The notes under the pieces are model-generated. The model saw only the letters and a list, made by a program, of their open reading frames with translations. It searched no databases and had not been told where the DNA came from. Below are positions 16,801-25,817 of a stretch of 64,000 bases of DNA, piece after piece (the stretch's first letter is position 1; every line of letters starts with the position of its first letter). The DNA comes from Puia sp. (GTDB lineage Bacteria; Bacteroidota; Bacteroidia; Chitinophagales; Chitinophagaceae). The translations under genes were made by a program, and so were the position numbers. The stretch spans positions 124,001 through 188,000 of the forward strand of contig JARLGZ010000081.1 in NCBI GenBank assembly GCA_031292515.1, written 5' to 3'.

Positions 16801-17235
16801 GATGAACAAGAGGTTGCGCCGCTCCGAGAGGTCGCCATTACCCGACCGGCAGATATAGATGTCCAGCCATCCGTCGGCATTGACATCGGCCAGGGTGACA
16901 CCCGTCTTCCAGCCATCCGCCCGAACCTTCGATTTCTTTGAGATGTCTTCGAATACAAAATGCCCCTTGTTCAGGTATACCTTTGGCTGGTCCATGTTCG
17001 CGGTAAATACGATGTCTGGTAGCCCGTCATTGTTCAGGTCGCCCACCGCGACTCCTCCGCCATTGTAAAAATATTCATAGGCCAGCACGTTGTGTTCGGC
17101 CGACTCCACGATGTTATTTTGAAAGCCCACGCCTGATTGTTTGGGCGGCACTAAAGTGAAAAGATTCTGTGCATTGGCCCGGAAGCTGAAAAGGCAGGCG
17201 GATACCAGTAGATATAGGTGGCAGGCGGATTTCAT
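13831..17235 (-). CDS. FG-GAP/VCBS repeat protein with ASPIC/UnbV domain (CRTAC1-like)
   Basis: A large secreted beta-propeller protein. A signal peptide (LLVSACLFSFRANAQ) is followed by many DxDxDGxxD calcium-binding FG-GAP/VCBS units such as GVAVGDLNNDGLPDIVF and FFDYDNDGDLDLFLL. The ASPIC/UnbV module lies near residues 505-590. A second propeller follows a spacer rich in DTKDxxLADTKDA repeats. Near the C-terminus a Gly/Ser/Ala tract interrupts a strand. The role is probably binding or adhesion at the cell surface, next to SusCD. No T9SS tail is evident. It starts 76 bases after the susD stop, with a strong hairpin between, so it may be transcribed at a lower level than susCD. Confidence 0.85.
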   Translation of the reverse strand: MKSACHLYLLVSACLFSFRANAQNLFTLVPPKQSGVGFQNNIVESAEHNVLAYEYFYNGGGVAVGDLNNDGLPDIVFTANMDQPKVYLNKGHFVFEDISKKSKVRADGWKTGVTLADVNADGWLDIYICRSGNGDLSERRNLLFINQHDGTFKEMAADYGVDDQGNSTQAIFFDYDNDGDLDLFLLRHSIKRMKNFDIGYMKSAHDSLAGDRLYRNDGNNHFTNVTDQAGIISNPLCFGLGAVVADFNGDGWSDLYVSNDYDEDDYLYINQHDGTFKESVRSYMGHTSKFSMGCDVADVNNDGLTDLLTLDMLPESNRRQKLLKGPDGYDHFQSLVQHGYYYQYMRNMLHLAGRYGKDVRFSEVGQLAGVSNTDWSWSALFGDWDLDGRQDLFITNGYMRDYTNMDFLKYTTPEEVRKAIEAGHKPDLYDLVKKMPSSQVKSYLFKNTGDLGFENVSKLWGMDQASLSNGAAYGDFDNDGDWDLVVNNINQPAFIWQNHAEDLKNSYLKIRFAGDAKNPFGIGARVWVSASDGFQQLQELELNHGFESSSEPCLIFGLGKRQLVEVKVIWKNGKMQTLKGQAVNQTIVLNEKDAKEEIRMDANRGDTKDVNLADTKDAKIFTEISNAGIPFTHSEDEYNDFKKEPLLPRQYSRKGPALAVGDVDGDGRPDLFVSGGKGQAGAILVNFGDGKFEEEGDKILDKDFLSEGVEAVFSDLDHDGDLDLYVVSGGNESNFQDHIYWNDGRGNFSTRANVLPTTESSGGAVVAFDIDGDGYPEIFRGGQVKTGAYPAAPRSYLFKNEKGVLKDVTPDFLQHIGMVCAVQVADINKDGVDDLVLAGEFMPVTILFGQKNPPYFSEDRKMVIPNSSGWWNCLKIEDIDNDGDLDILAGNEGLNGQIKPSVTEPVTVDATDLDNNGTMDAILSYYVQGKSYPVATRDDLFDQVPSFKAKFPTYQSYCDATVQDIFTKEQWASALHLSAVEFRSGVFANEGGQFHFKAFPREAQAFPVRDLLTGYFTGGVSTTGGPAAGRRKDILLVGNDYATRAEWGRQDAGKGLLLAQEKTGGEHSGSGANAGSSGNGGGAANAGAGADPVFRVVPGAGGFHADKDARKMVQIGNLIIVANNNDKMQIFRIR

Positions 17236-17255
17236 ACAGACGATATATATGAATA

Positions 17256-17290
17256 AAAGGAAAGATAATAATAAAAATTATCTTTCCTTT
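17256..17290 (-). terminator. Intrinsic terminator-like hairpin after susD
   Basis: AAAGGAAAGATAA (17256-17268) pairs perfectly with TTATCTTTCCTTT (17278-17290) around a 9-base A/T loop, 20 bases downstream of the susD stop codon. Thirteen perfect pairs make it a convincing RNA hairpin. It probably ends or attenuates the susCD transcript before the FG-GAP gene. Confidence 0.75.
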
Positions 17291-17310
17291 CAAACAAAGC
17301 GTTTACAAGA

Positions 17311-18939
17311 CTATTGCGCTACATCCCAGTATACACGGGTCGTGAACAAGTCCTTACCCTGGTTGGCGATAGCGGCCTGATAATTGGCTGCATTCAGGGT
17401 AGCCTCCTCTGTCGGATAAGCCAGCCTGCGTGGAATAGTACCACCCGTAGCATTTCCGGGATAATTGACCGGGTTCAGACCAGGGTAGCCGGTCCTGCGC
17501 CAGTAGGCCCATTCTTCGATAAAATTCAAACAAACTGCCTGTAACGTATACATCTCGTTACCGATCGCACTCATCTTATCATCGATGGAGGTAGCAGGAT
17601 AGGGATTTGTCGCCTGGTAGGCAGAGATGGCGCCCGGGGTAATCACAAAAGGCGAACCATTGGTCGAATTATTATAGGCCAGGATCGTTTGGAGAGAGGC
17701 GGCCTGCGCAGTCTGGAATTCCGTCTGAGCGTTTCCGGATGCCCATCCCCTTTCGATGGCTTCCGTTTTCAGGAATTCGGATTCGGCGTAAGTGAGCAGC
17801 AGTTGCGGGCTGTTGTCCTGGTAGATATAAGGATTCGGCACGGAGAAACAGCATCCGGCAGCACTCGAAAAACCGGTGGTATCCATCAGGGTCTGCCCCG
17901 ATAGGAAGCCATTTGGCAGACCATATTGATGAGCGGCGACGGTATCGCCGAGATAGACGCCCGCAAAAGGCTGAGGCCCCGACGAGGTCGGTATCGTGGC
18001 AATCATCCCCAACCGCGGGTCGTTTTGCTTCTTCATCAGATTGATCAGCGTCCTGCCCCATTGAATATCGCCCAGGGCCACTTCACCGCGATGGGAGTTA
18101 TTGGACGCCCCGAGATTATAGGAATTGGGATTGATACTCTGGGAAGGTCCTCCCGGCCAGTTGATCAGGAAGCTCTCTGCATTGCTGGCGATCAGACCAC
18201 CGGCAATGGCCTTGGCCGCCCAGGTCTGTGCGGTAGTCGGATCCACCTTCTGCAGACGCATGGCCAAGCGAAGCATCAGTGAATTGGCAAAATGCTGCCA
18301 GGCGGTGAGATTCCCATTGTAGGCGAAATCTGCCCCTGAAGGTATATATGCGCTTGCATTGAGGGCCGCGCCAGCCACGGCCAGTTCATTCAACATATCC
18401 GCATAGATATCCTTTTGTCTATCGAAGGGAGGAGTATATGTTTGCGAGATATAGCCGAGACCCGCTTGAAAATACGGAACGTCTCCATATATATCCGTCA
18501 TTTCCTGGAACAGGAAGACTTTCAAAATGCGTGTCATGGACAATATGTTGACATTCGTAACCGAATCCTGTCTGGCGGACGCAATCAGTTGCACCATATT
18601 CTTGATCGCATTGAGATAGTGACCTTCCCCGCTGCTGCTGAACCCAAACCACGCACCGGAAGGCTCGTCGCTGTAAAGGTATTTATCTCCCGGATACTGT
18701 CCACCGTTTATAGAGGCCATCTCCTGGATCAGCGTGCCGCTGTACATGAGATCCGTACGCCATTGGGTATATCCCGGGTCATTCTGCGACCCGGCCATCA
18801 TCAATTGCGACTCGGCAAAAGTATAGTCCAGGGGCACGCTGGTGGGCTTCGTAGGGTCTACATTGATACTACTGAAATTTTTCGTACACGAAAAGAGCGT
18901 GAGCGCCAGACCTGATATTATAATTATTTTACGAATCAT
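17311..18939 (-). CDS. SusD/RagB family outer membrane lipoprotein
   Basis: Cell-surface glycan-binding lipoprotein partner of the SusC transporter. A lipobox LALTLFSC (Cys at about 18) follows MIRKIIIISG, giving a lipid-anchored outer membrane protein. The helical TPR-like core is typical (FAESQLMMAG, the helix VFLFQEMTDIYGDVPY, then LTAWQHFANSLMLRLAMRLQ), as is the C-terminal segment LNFIEEWAYWRRTGYPGLNP. The layout fits the SusD-like_2 subfamily. It follows susC by 27 bases, so the two are cotranscribed. Confidence 0.93.
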   Translation of the reverse strand: MIRKIIIISGLALTLFSCTKNFSSINVDPTKPTSVPLDYTFAESQLMMAGSQNDPGYTQWRTDLMYSGTLIQEMASINGGQYPGDKYLYSDEPSGAWFGFSSSGEGHYLNAIKNMVQLIASARQDSVTNVNILSMTRILKVFLFQEMTDIYGDVPYFQAGLGYISQTYTPPFDRQKDIYADMLNELAVAGAALNASAYIPSGADFAYNGNLTAWQHFANSLMLRLAMRLQKVDPTTAQTWAAKAIAGGLIASNAESFLINWPGGPSQSINPNSYNLGASNNSHRGEVALGDIQWGRTLINLMKKQNDPRLGMIATIPTSSGPQPFAGVYLGDTVAAHQYGLPNGFLSGQTLMDTTGFSSAAGCCFSVPNPYIYQDNSPQLLLTYAESEFLKTEAIERGWASGNAQTEFQTAQAASLQTILAYNNSTNGSPFVITPGAISAYQATNPYPATSIDDKMSAIGNEMYTLQAVCLNFIEEWAYWRRTGYPGLNPVNYPGNATGGTIPRRLAYPTEEATLNAANYQAAIANQGKDLFTTRVYWDVAQ

Positions 18940-18966
18940 ACTGATTTTTTTAAGAATTTAAAGAAA

Positions 18967-21900
18967 TTAGAATTTCAAGTTTACGTTGACGCCCATCGTT
19001 CTGGTAATGGGCATACCGGTGAATTCTAAGCCTTGTGCATTGCCATTATTATAAGTAGATTCCGGATCGATATTGGGCGTCTTCTTCATGATCGTCCACA
19101 GATTTCTTCCAACCACCGATACCGTGGCAGCCTTGAAAGGTGTCTTACCCCATGATTTTACCGGGAGCGCGTAGTCGAGGGTCAAAGACCGCAGCTTGAT
19201 AAAATTAGAGGAATACACAAAGGGCTCGCCAAAATTATACAGGTTCTGATAATAAGTCGTCGCATTGACATTGACGGTATTGGGTGTTTGCCCGTCTTCC
19301 GTGACGCCTTTTCCAACTACACCTCCTTCGCGGCCGGGCAGCGTTGCCTTAGCCAACCCATAGCGGAAAGCCAGGGCATTCGTGCCGGAATAGATATACC
19401 CGCCGAACTTGCCGTCTACGAGAATGTCCAGCGTGAACCTCTTATACCGGAAGGAGTTGGTGACACCCCCGACCCATGGCGATACGCCTGAACCCATGTC
19501 CTTGTAGGTGACAGTCGCGTCCGGTAAACCCGTGGCGTTAAAAATGATCTGGCCGGCTGGATTCCGGTTAAAAGCCTGCGCCTGGATCTCCGCGTAGGGC
19601 TTGCCGATCTGGTCGACGATATTCACAGTTTGTGAACGGGGATTGGCGACCGTTAATTGATTTATATTTCCATAAAGCGCAATGATTTTGCTCGTGTTAT
19701 AAGAGAAGTTCACGCCCGGTGTCCAGGTGAAGTTCTTGCCATCTATGACTTTATAGTTGATGGCTACTTCCACCCCTTTATTGGTAATCTTACCGACATT
19801 GAATAATGCCGATGAATAACCCGACACAGGAGGGATCGTCGCATTGACGATATCATTTGAATTATCGTGATTATAATAGGTCAGATCCAGACTAAGCCTG
19901 TTATTGAACAAATGAGATTCGATACCGATTTCATCGCTGATTGACCGGTATGGCTGTAAATGGGTGTTGGGAACCTGGCTCCCGTTGATCTGCGCCAGCG
20001 GAGCGGTACCATTTGCACCCGACAAGCTATAATTCAGCGCTAACTGATAAGGATCGAGGTCTCCACCCACCTGGGCCCAGGAAGCGCGAATCTTTGCATA
20101 ATTGACGTAAGCCGGCATTTTAACGGCGTCAGACAATACAAAGCTTACGCCCACCGAAGGATAGAAAATGTGATTCTTTACAGGTCCCAGCGTTCCCTGC
20201 GGCGGTGTCAAAGCCGAAAACCAATCCTCCCTGCCCGTTACGTTCAAAAACAGGAAGTTGCTGTAGGAGAGATCGGCAGAGGCATAGGTCGAATTGATCC
20301 TCTTTTCGATGTCGCCATGAGAGACCCCGATACCGGCAGCATTGATATTGCTCACCTGGTAGAAGAAGGGAATATTGAAAGCAGTATTATTCCCATTGAT
20401 ATTATCCTGTATGATGGTGCGGCTCATCTTATTGACCCCTAAAAGAGCTGTCAACGAGAATTTATTAGACAGCTTCTTGTCCAGGTTCAGACTGGCGCCT
20501 ACGTTCGACTCATCAAAGTTGGCCAGGTTATGTACGTAGTTCCCGCCGATCTGATAACCCGTTCCGGTAGGTGTGATATTGGTATTGGTAAAACTGAACC
20601 GGTCAAACCCCAACTGCGCCTGGACATTCAGCCAATCGGTGATATTGAACCGGGGATTGGCTGACGCAATGATCCGGTCCTTTTGATCGTCCTGTATGAA
20701 CTTGTTGGTAGCGAACCAGGGATTGGTCACATACTGGTTATTCGTATATACCCACTCGTACCCATTCGGAAGGGTCTCATGTGTCTTCAGCGTATTCACG
20801 TCCAATGATGTCGGTAAGGTATTCATCGAGTAATTCGCATTACCCGGCGAATCCGACAGTACCGGACGGTCATGATTCTTTTCCCGGATATATTTCGCAT
20901 TGGCTACGATCGAAAGTCTGTCTGTGATCTTGGAATTGATATTAAAAGCGAAATTGTCGCGGCGCAGCGTGTTATTCGGCAACACACCATGATAGTTCAG
21001 ATCGCTCATCGAAAACCGGTAGGAGGTTTTTTCGGAAGCACCCGTGAGCGCCACCGAATTGGTAAACGAATTGCCGGTATTGTAAAATTTCGAAAGGTTG
21101 TCTTTCTGGGCCACATATGGCCTGCTGACACCATCATATTGCGGTACGAGCGTGCCATCCAGCTTGGCGCCATAACTATCGGTCTGGCTGGCCGCGACTC
21201 CGGTCGTCGGCTTTACACCCAGATCCCCGATCCCATACTCATATTGGTAGTCCTTGAATTTCTTGTAATAAATGTCCTCCAGCACAAAGTTGCTGCCGAC
21301 CTCGACACCCATTCCCGAACCCAGTTTGCCCCCGCCCTTGGTGGTGACCAGGATAGCGCCGTTGGAAGCACGGGAACCGTAGAGGGCCGCCGCGGTACCC
21401 CCCTTTAACACGCTGATGCTTTCGATCTCGTCCGGGTTTAGACTGGAGATCCCGTCGCCCTGGTCCGTACCCGCCCACATACCGACCGAACTCACCGCAC
21501 TGTTGTTGGTCCCGGTTGTAAAGTTCATCTGGTCGTTATCGATGGGAATTCCGTCCACGACGATAAGCGGCTGGTTATTGCCACTGATCGAACCATTCCC
21601 ACGCAAGGTAATACGGGAAGCGCCGGAAGGCCCTGTAGCCGTACTTACGATATTCAAACCCGCCACCTTGCCTTCCAGGGAGTTCGCGATATTCGGCGTC
21701 CTGGCCTCCGTAAGCTCCGACCCTTTTATCTCGGTAAGCGCGGAACTGACCGCCTTTTTCTCCTTCTTGATACCCAGGGCCGTCACGACGATTTCGTCGA
21801 GTTCCTTGTTCTGCCTGGTTATGGAGACATTTAGCGAAGTGCCGGTAACCGACAGTTCCTGAGTCTTGTAGCCGACATAGCTGACGACCACCGTAGCCCC

Positions 21901-22110
21901 CTGCCGGACGCTAAGGGTATAATTACCCTGTGCATCCGTGACGGCCGCCTGTTTGCCGCCCTTTATCGCGACGACGGCTCCCGCGACCGGAGCGCCGCTC
22001 TCATCGGTGATCTTCCCCGTTAGATTGATATTCTGGGCGAATGTGAGAGTGGATAGAAGCAGGATAAAGACCTGCACAAGCAAAAGTTTTTTTCTCATAA
22101 GCTTAAGCAA
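18967..22110 (-). CDS. SusC/RagA family TonB-linked outer membrane transporter
   Basis: TonB-dependent outer membrane channel for oligosaccharides. The order is signal peptide (to about residue 25), carboxypeptidase-regulatory-like domain (NLTGKITDESGAPVAGAVVAIKG, about 28-105), plug (VTALGIKKEKKAVSSALTEI, then GNNQPLIVVDGIPID) and a 22-strand barrel ending in MGVNVNLKF. The length of 1047 residues is usual. No N-terminal STN or anti-sigma signalling domain is visible, so an extracytoplasmic sigma factor is not indicated. With SusD and the GH130 gene it defines a polysaccharide utilisation locus. The susC leader is 144 bases long. Confidence 0.95.
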   Translation of the reverse strand: MLKLMRKKLLLVQVFILLLSTLTFAQNINLTGKITDESGAPVAGAVVAIKGGKQAAVTDAQGNYTLSVRQGATVVVSYVGYKTQELSVTGTSLNVSITRQNKELDEIVVTALGIKKEKKAVSSALTEIKGSELTEARTPNIANSLEGKVAGLNIVSTATGPSGASRITLRGNGSISGNNQPLIVVDGIPIDNDQMNFTTGTNNSAVSSVGMWAGTDQGDGISSLNPDEIESISVLKGGTAAALYGSRASNGAILVTTKGGGKLGSGMGVEVGSNFVLEDIYYKKFKDYQYEYGIGDLGVKPTTGVAASQTDSYGAKLDGTLVPQYDGVSRPYVAQKDNLSKFYNTGNSFTNSVALTGASEKTSYRFSMSDLNYHGVLPNNTLRRDNFAFNINSKITDRLSIVANAKYIREKNHDRPVLSDSPGNANYSMNTLPTSLDVNTLKTHETLPNGYEWVYTNNQYVTNPWFATNKFIQDDQKDRIIASANPRFNITDWLNVQAQLGFDRFSFTNTNITPTGTGYQIGGNYVHNLANFDESNVGASLNLDKKLSNKFSLTALLGVNKMSRTIIQDNINGNNTAFNIPFFYQVSNINAAGIGVSHGDIEKRINSTYASADLSYSNFLFLNVTGREDWFSALTPPQGTLGPVKNHIFYPSVGVSFVLSDAVKMPAYVNYAKIRASWAQVGGDLDPYQLALNYSLSGANGTAPLAQINGSQVPNTHLQPYRSISDEIGIESHLFNNRLSLDLTYYNHDNSNDIVNATIPPVSGYSSALFNVGKITNKGVEVAINYKVIDGKNFTWTPGVNFSYNTSKIIALYGNINQLTVANPRSQTVNIVDQIGKPYAEIQAQAFNRNPAGQIIFNATGLPDATVTYKDMGSGVSPWVGGVTNSFRYKRFTLDILVDGKFGGYIYSGTNALAFRYGLAKATLPGREGGVVGKGVTEDGQTPNTVNVNATTYYQNLYNFGEPFVYSSNFIKLRSLTLDYALPVKSWGKTPFKAATVSVVGRNLWTIMKKTPNIDPESTYNNGNAQGLEFTGMPITRTMGVNVNLKF

Positions 22111-22147
22111 TTTTTTGGATCATCTGAAATGTGGAGAATTTAATAAT

Positions 22148-22155
22148 TAAAAGTA
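22148..22155 (-). promoter_or_regulatory. Possible -7 box upstream of susC
   Basis: On the minus strand TACTTTTA matches seven of eight positions of TAnnTTTG, 38 bases before the susC ATG. No -33 TTG is present at the expected spacing. SusC may instead be read from the GH130 promoter. Confidence 0.25.
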
Positions 22156-22254
22156 AATGAATATGGAATCGTCGACTAGTGATATTTTAACATTTCATGA
22201 TATGAATACGCTCTCTGCTGGTCCTTGCTGATCCCCCATCGTTTCCCTGTTTTG

Positions 22255-23457
22255 CTATCGTTTTGTTTCCGCGACTCTCGCCGCCTCATAACTCTTATTC
22301 TTCTTAATGATAGCCGTTAACGTATTCAATGACTGCGCGGAACTGAATCCATCCGCGGGATTGTTCATCACGTAATCGATCAGCCTGTCTATCGAAGAAA
22401 CGGCCACATGCATCCGGGTGTCCGAGGACGCATAATAGAGATAGACCGTACCGTCATCATCGGCGATCCAGCCATTGCTGAACACGACGTTCGAGACGTC
22501 GCCGATCCGTTCCTCACCCTCCGGCGCCAGGAAATAGCCGCCGGGTTTATAGATCACCCGTGTCAGGTCCTCCAGGTCCGTCATAAAAAGATATAGCACA
22601 TAACGCAGGCCGGCAGCCGTATTCCGGACCCCGTGCGCCAGGTGGAGCCATCCGTGTTTGGTCTTGAGGGGCGCCGGGCCCAGCCCGTTTTTTAATTCAT
22701 AGACCGTATGATAGGCCTTCTCATCTACGATCCATTCCTTGCCGACGACCGCATGCTCGATGGAAGAAGAGAGACCGAAACCGATCCCGCCGCCCTTGCC
22801 GGCTTCGAGGAAGCTATCCTGCGGCCTCGTATAAAAAGCATACTGTCCCTTTACAAATTCGGGATGCAGGACCACATTGCGCTGCTGCGGGGAAGGGGTC
22901 TTCAGATCGTCGAGACGCTCCCAATGCAGCAAGTCCTTCGTCCGCGCAATCCCGCACTGGGCAATGGCGGAGGTCTGATCTCCCAATGGCGCGTCGGGAT
23001 CCTTTCTCTCCGTACAGAACAAGCCGTAGAGCCAACCATCCTCGTGCTGGATAATACGCATGTCATATATATTCGTATCGGGCTCGTCGGTCTCCGGCAT
23101 CACCACCGGGTAATCCCAGAACCTGAAATGATCGACCCCGTTAGGGCTCTCGGCCACCGCAAAAAAGGATTTCCGGTCGATCCCCTCCACCCTTACGATC
23201 AGGATATATTTTCCCCGCCACTTAATAGCGCCTGCATTAAAAGCCGCGTTGATACCAAAACGCTCTATCAAAAAGGGGTTCGTTTTCTCATTCAGATCAT
23301 ATCTCCAGAAAAGGGGCGTATGCTGGGCGGTAAGGATCGGGTACTGGTAACGGGTATACACTCCGTTATTAGCCGCAACCGGTTCATTTTCACTCTGTAA
23401 GAGATCCGTATACTGTTTTTTGAGGCTTTCCAACCGCTCAAAAAAATAAGTGTTCAT
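22255..23457 (-). CDS. GH130 subfamily 1, 4-O-beta-D-mannosyl-D-glucose phosphorylase-like
   Basis: Cytoplasmic inverting phosphorylase that converts mannosyl-beta-1,4-glucose and phosphate to mannose 1-phosphate and glucose, used in beta-mannan breakdown. No signal peptide is present. From memory it closely follows the Bacteroides enzyme through TAQHTPLFWRYDLN, NPFLIERFGINAAFNAGAIKW, RVEGIDRKSFFAVAESPNG, NVVLHPEFV, HGVRNTAAGLRYVLY and GDVSNVVFSNGWIADDDG. The Asp of the motif TNIYDMR is the likely proton donor. At 400 residues it has the usual length. It is the first gene of the minus-strand locus. A GC-rich stem (23461-23495) lies directly before its ATG. Confidence 0.92.
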   Translation of the reverse strand: MNTYFFERLESLKKQYTDLLQSENEPVAANNGVYTRYQYPILTAQHTPLFWRYDLNEKTNPFLIERFGINAAFNAGAIKWRGKYILIVRVEGIDRKSFFAVAESPNGVDHFRFWDYPVVMPETDEPDTNIYDMRIIQHEDGWLYGLFCTERKDPDAPLGDQTSAIAQCGIARTKDLLHWERLDDLKTPSPQQRNVVLHPEFVKGQYAFYTRPQDSFLEAGKGGGIGFGLSSSIEHAVVGKEWIVDEKAYHTVYELKNGLGPAPLKTKHGWLHLAHGVRNTAAGLRYVLYLFMTDLEDLTRVIYKPGGYFLAPEGEERIGDVSNVVFSNGWIADDDGTVYLYYASSDTRMHVAVSSIDRLIDYVMNNPADGFSSAQSLNTLTAIIKKNKSYEAARVAETKR

Positions 23458-23460
23458 ATT

Positions 23461-23495
23461 GGAGGGGAAAATTTATTAAAATTAATCCCCCCTCC
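23461..23495 (-). promoter_or_regulatory. Stem-loop adjacent to the GH130 start codon
   Basis: GGAGGGG (23461-23467) and CCCCTCC (23489-23495) on the + strand are complementary and flank an A/T-rich loop. In the mRNA the 3' arm ends three bases before the AUG, so the stem could influence initiation. It may also simply be part of the divergent promoter region. Confidence 0.4.
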
Positions 23496-23610
23496 CGCAG
23501 TATAATAATACTATCTTATCAAATAGTGTTTATTTTCACCTATATTAATTATTAATAGCCATAACTTTAGTAGCAGCAGGCGATCTTCCCCTCATCTCCG
23601 ATTTGATTTT

Positions 23611-25800
23611 ATGACGAAACAATGCATATCATCCGCGCTTATTATATACCTTATACATCCGCTCACACTCCCCCTACGGCGCTTTTGTTTTTGCTCTTCC
23701 GTCATCTTCCTGTTCCTGTCGGCAGTTCTTGCTTCTTCCGGAACGATGGCTCAATCTTCGCCGGGAAAAAAGATACCCCCCGCACCGGATTCCTCTCCGG
23801 TATGGCGGACATCGGATGAATTAAAAACGCTCTGCGATATAGCCGGCCTGCCCTGCTATCGCACCGATACCCGTTGCCTCCAGGTATCCACCTATGACCC
23901 GACAGGCGGCAACGAAGACGGATTCAGCGGCGATCATTCATTCATCCGGCGGAACCCGGACAGCAGCCTCGTCATCTTCGAATCGGCAGGCCCCGGCGTG
24001 ATCGAGCGGATATGGACGCCGACACCCACGGACGACACGCTGGATTTCTTTATCGACGATACAAGCCGCGCCACCCTGTCCATCTGCTATAAAGACCTGT
24101 TCTCCGGCAAGATCCCACCCTTTGGTCCACCCCTTTGCGGGAGTGCATTGGGAGGCAATTACTGTTACTACCCCATTCTCTTTAACCGCCTGTGCAGGAT
24201 CGTCTGTCGCGGAAAGAAAATGCAATTCCACCAGATCCAATACAGGCTGTTCCCAAAGACCGCAGACATCCGGAGCTTTTCGGCCACCCTTTCCCCGGAG
24301 GACCGGCGCCGGCTCGAAGAAATAAAATCGTCCTGGAACAATCCCGGCAGGTTGCCTCTGCATGAAAACGGCTCCTTACCCCGCAGAGACAATACCTCTC
24401 CGCAGATCCATTCATCCTTCCTGCTCCGTCCCGGCGAAACCCGGCAGATAGCCGATATCCGGCAAGGCGGCAGGATCACGGGAATCGAAATGACGCCTGC
24501 TTCCTGCTTCGAAGGGCCACAGCACGATGTCTTTCTCCGCATCTACTGGGATGAAGAACGACTGCCGGCTGTCGATTGCCCCGTCGCGGATTTCTTCGGC
24601 TATGCCTTCGGCAAGCGTTCGATGAACAGCCTGCTGCTGGGCTCGCAGGATGACAAAGACTACTGCTACTTCCCGATGCCCTTCGATCGCGCGGCCAGGA
24701 TAGAACTGGTCTATAAAACCCCGACAGATCCTTCCTCAAATCCCCGGTCGCCAGGTCCGCCCTCATCAAATCAGCCCTCCCATTCTAAAAGTCGCCGCCC
24801 TCTTTCCCCCACCCTCCGTCTCGCGGTCAATATAGATTATACCTTACAGAAAAGAGATCCGCTGCGTGAAGGGAAGTTTTACGCCGACTGGAAGGCCGGC
24901 AGCCCTGCCGCCGGTCAGCCACATGTATTTTTGAATACCCGCGGAAAAGGTCATTATGTGGCCACCATATTGCAGGCACAGGGACTGCAACCCGGCATGA
25001 CCGTTTTCTTCGAAGGTGATGACTCCACCGTCGTCGACGGGAGCCTCCGTCTGCACGGAACCGGCTCGGAGGATTATTTCAACGGTGGCTGGTATGCCTT
25101 CCAGGACTGCTGGGACAAAAAAATGAGCCTGCCCACCCATGGCGCGCTCGACTATTCCCTTCCCTATTGCAGAACGGGGGGATACCGGTTATATCTATCC
25201 GATAAAATATCCTTTGAAAGATCGATCTTCCATTCGATCGAACACGGACCCGCCCACAATGAGGTGCCCGTCATCTATACTTCCCTGGCATTTTATTATT
25301 GCGATACCCCGCCATCCGCCACATCGGCCCGCAGGTCAAATCAAACACCAAATCCGGTATCCACGCGGGTCTACTATCCGGATACACTGATCCTGTTTCC
25401 CCAGTTACTCGAATATGGCCTGTGGAACGATATCGCCGTGCACCCGGAATGGGCCTACCCCACCGGGGGAGAAAGCTACGATCTCACAGTCACGGATGCC
25501 AGCCGCCTCAGGATTTCGCTGAAAGATATCCGGCCGGGCCGATACAGCCTGTTTGCAGATTATGAATCCAACGACCGGGGAGCTGAATTCTCCGTATGGC
25601 AGGGACAAACACCCCTCTCCGGCTGGCGATCCACCTGGTCCCGCGATAAGATCCGTTCTCCCCTGGTCAGCCTCGGAGACCTCTCCCTGGATGAGTTCGC
25701 CAATACGCTGACCCTCCGTTTTCTGACGCAGGAACACCAGGACCACTTGTTCCTGAACAGGCTGATCCTCGTGGAAAAACCGGCCCTTACCCATCAGTAA
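23611..25800 (+). CDS. DUF2961 (GH172) family secreted glycosidase
   Basis: A member of the DUF2961 family, now GH172, whose characterised members act on alpha-fructofuranosides and alpha-arabinofuranosides. It has an N-terminal signal segment. The family jelly-roll tandem is seen in ESAGPGVIERIWTPTPTDD and in FYADWKAGSP, then GKGHYVATILQAQGLQPGM, FFEGDD and LHGTGSEDYFNGGWYAF. The EDYFNGGWY stretch is the most conserved part of the family. A Pro/Ser-rich linker (about 373-400) sits between two strands and looks inserted. It is divergent from the GH130-susCD operon and probably coregulated. The exact sugar is uncertain. Confidence 0.85.
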   Translation: MTKQCISSALIIYLIHPLTLPLRRFCFCSSVIFLFLSAVLASSGTMAQSSPGKKIPPAPDSSPVWRTSDELKTLCDIAGLPCYRTDTRCLQVSTYDPTGGNEDGFSGDHSFIRRNPDSSLVIFESAGPGVIERIWTPTPTDDTLDFFIDDTSRATLSICYKDLFSGKIPPFGPPLCGSALGGNYCYYPILFNRLCRIVCRGKKMQFHQIQYRLFPKTADIRSFSATLSPEDRRRLEEIKSSWNNPGRLPLHENGSLPRRDNTSPQIHSSFLLRPGETRQIADIRQGGRITGIEMTPASCFEGPQHDVFLRIYWDEERLPAVDCPVADFFGYAFGKRSMNSLLLGSQDDKDYCYFPMPFDRAARIELVYKTPTDPSSNPRSPGPPSSNQPSHSKSRRPLSPTLRLAVNIDYTLQKRDPLREGKFYADWKAGSPAAGQPHVFLNTRGKGHYVATILQAQGLQPGMTVFFEGDDSTVVDGSLRLHGTGSEDYFNGGWYAFQDCWDKKMSLPTHGALDYSLPYCRTGGYRLYLSDKISFERSIFHSIEHGPAHNEVPVIYTSLAFYYCDTPPSATSARRSNQTPNPVSTRVYYPDTLILFPQLLEYGLWNDIAVHPEWAYPTGGESYDLTVTDASRLRISLKDIRPGRYSLFADYESNDRGAEFSVWQGQTPLSGWRSTWSRDKIRSPLVSLGDLSLDEFANTLTLRFLTQEHQDHLFLNRLILVEKPALTHQ

Positions 25801-25817
25801 AGCCGGCCGTTGCCATA

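Noticed and set aside
15964-16941. Plus-strand open frame of 325 codons opposite the FG-GAP gene
   Set aside because: Repeats of the antisense FG-GAP code produce it (DxDxDG on the real strand). It has no initiation signals.
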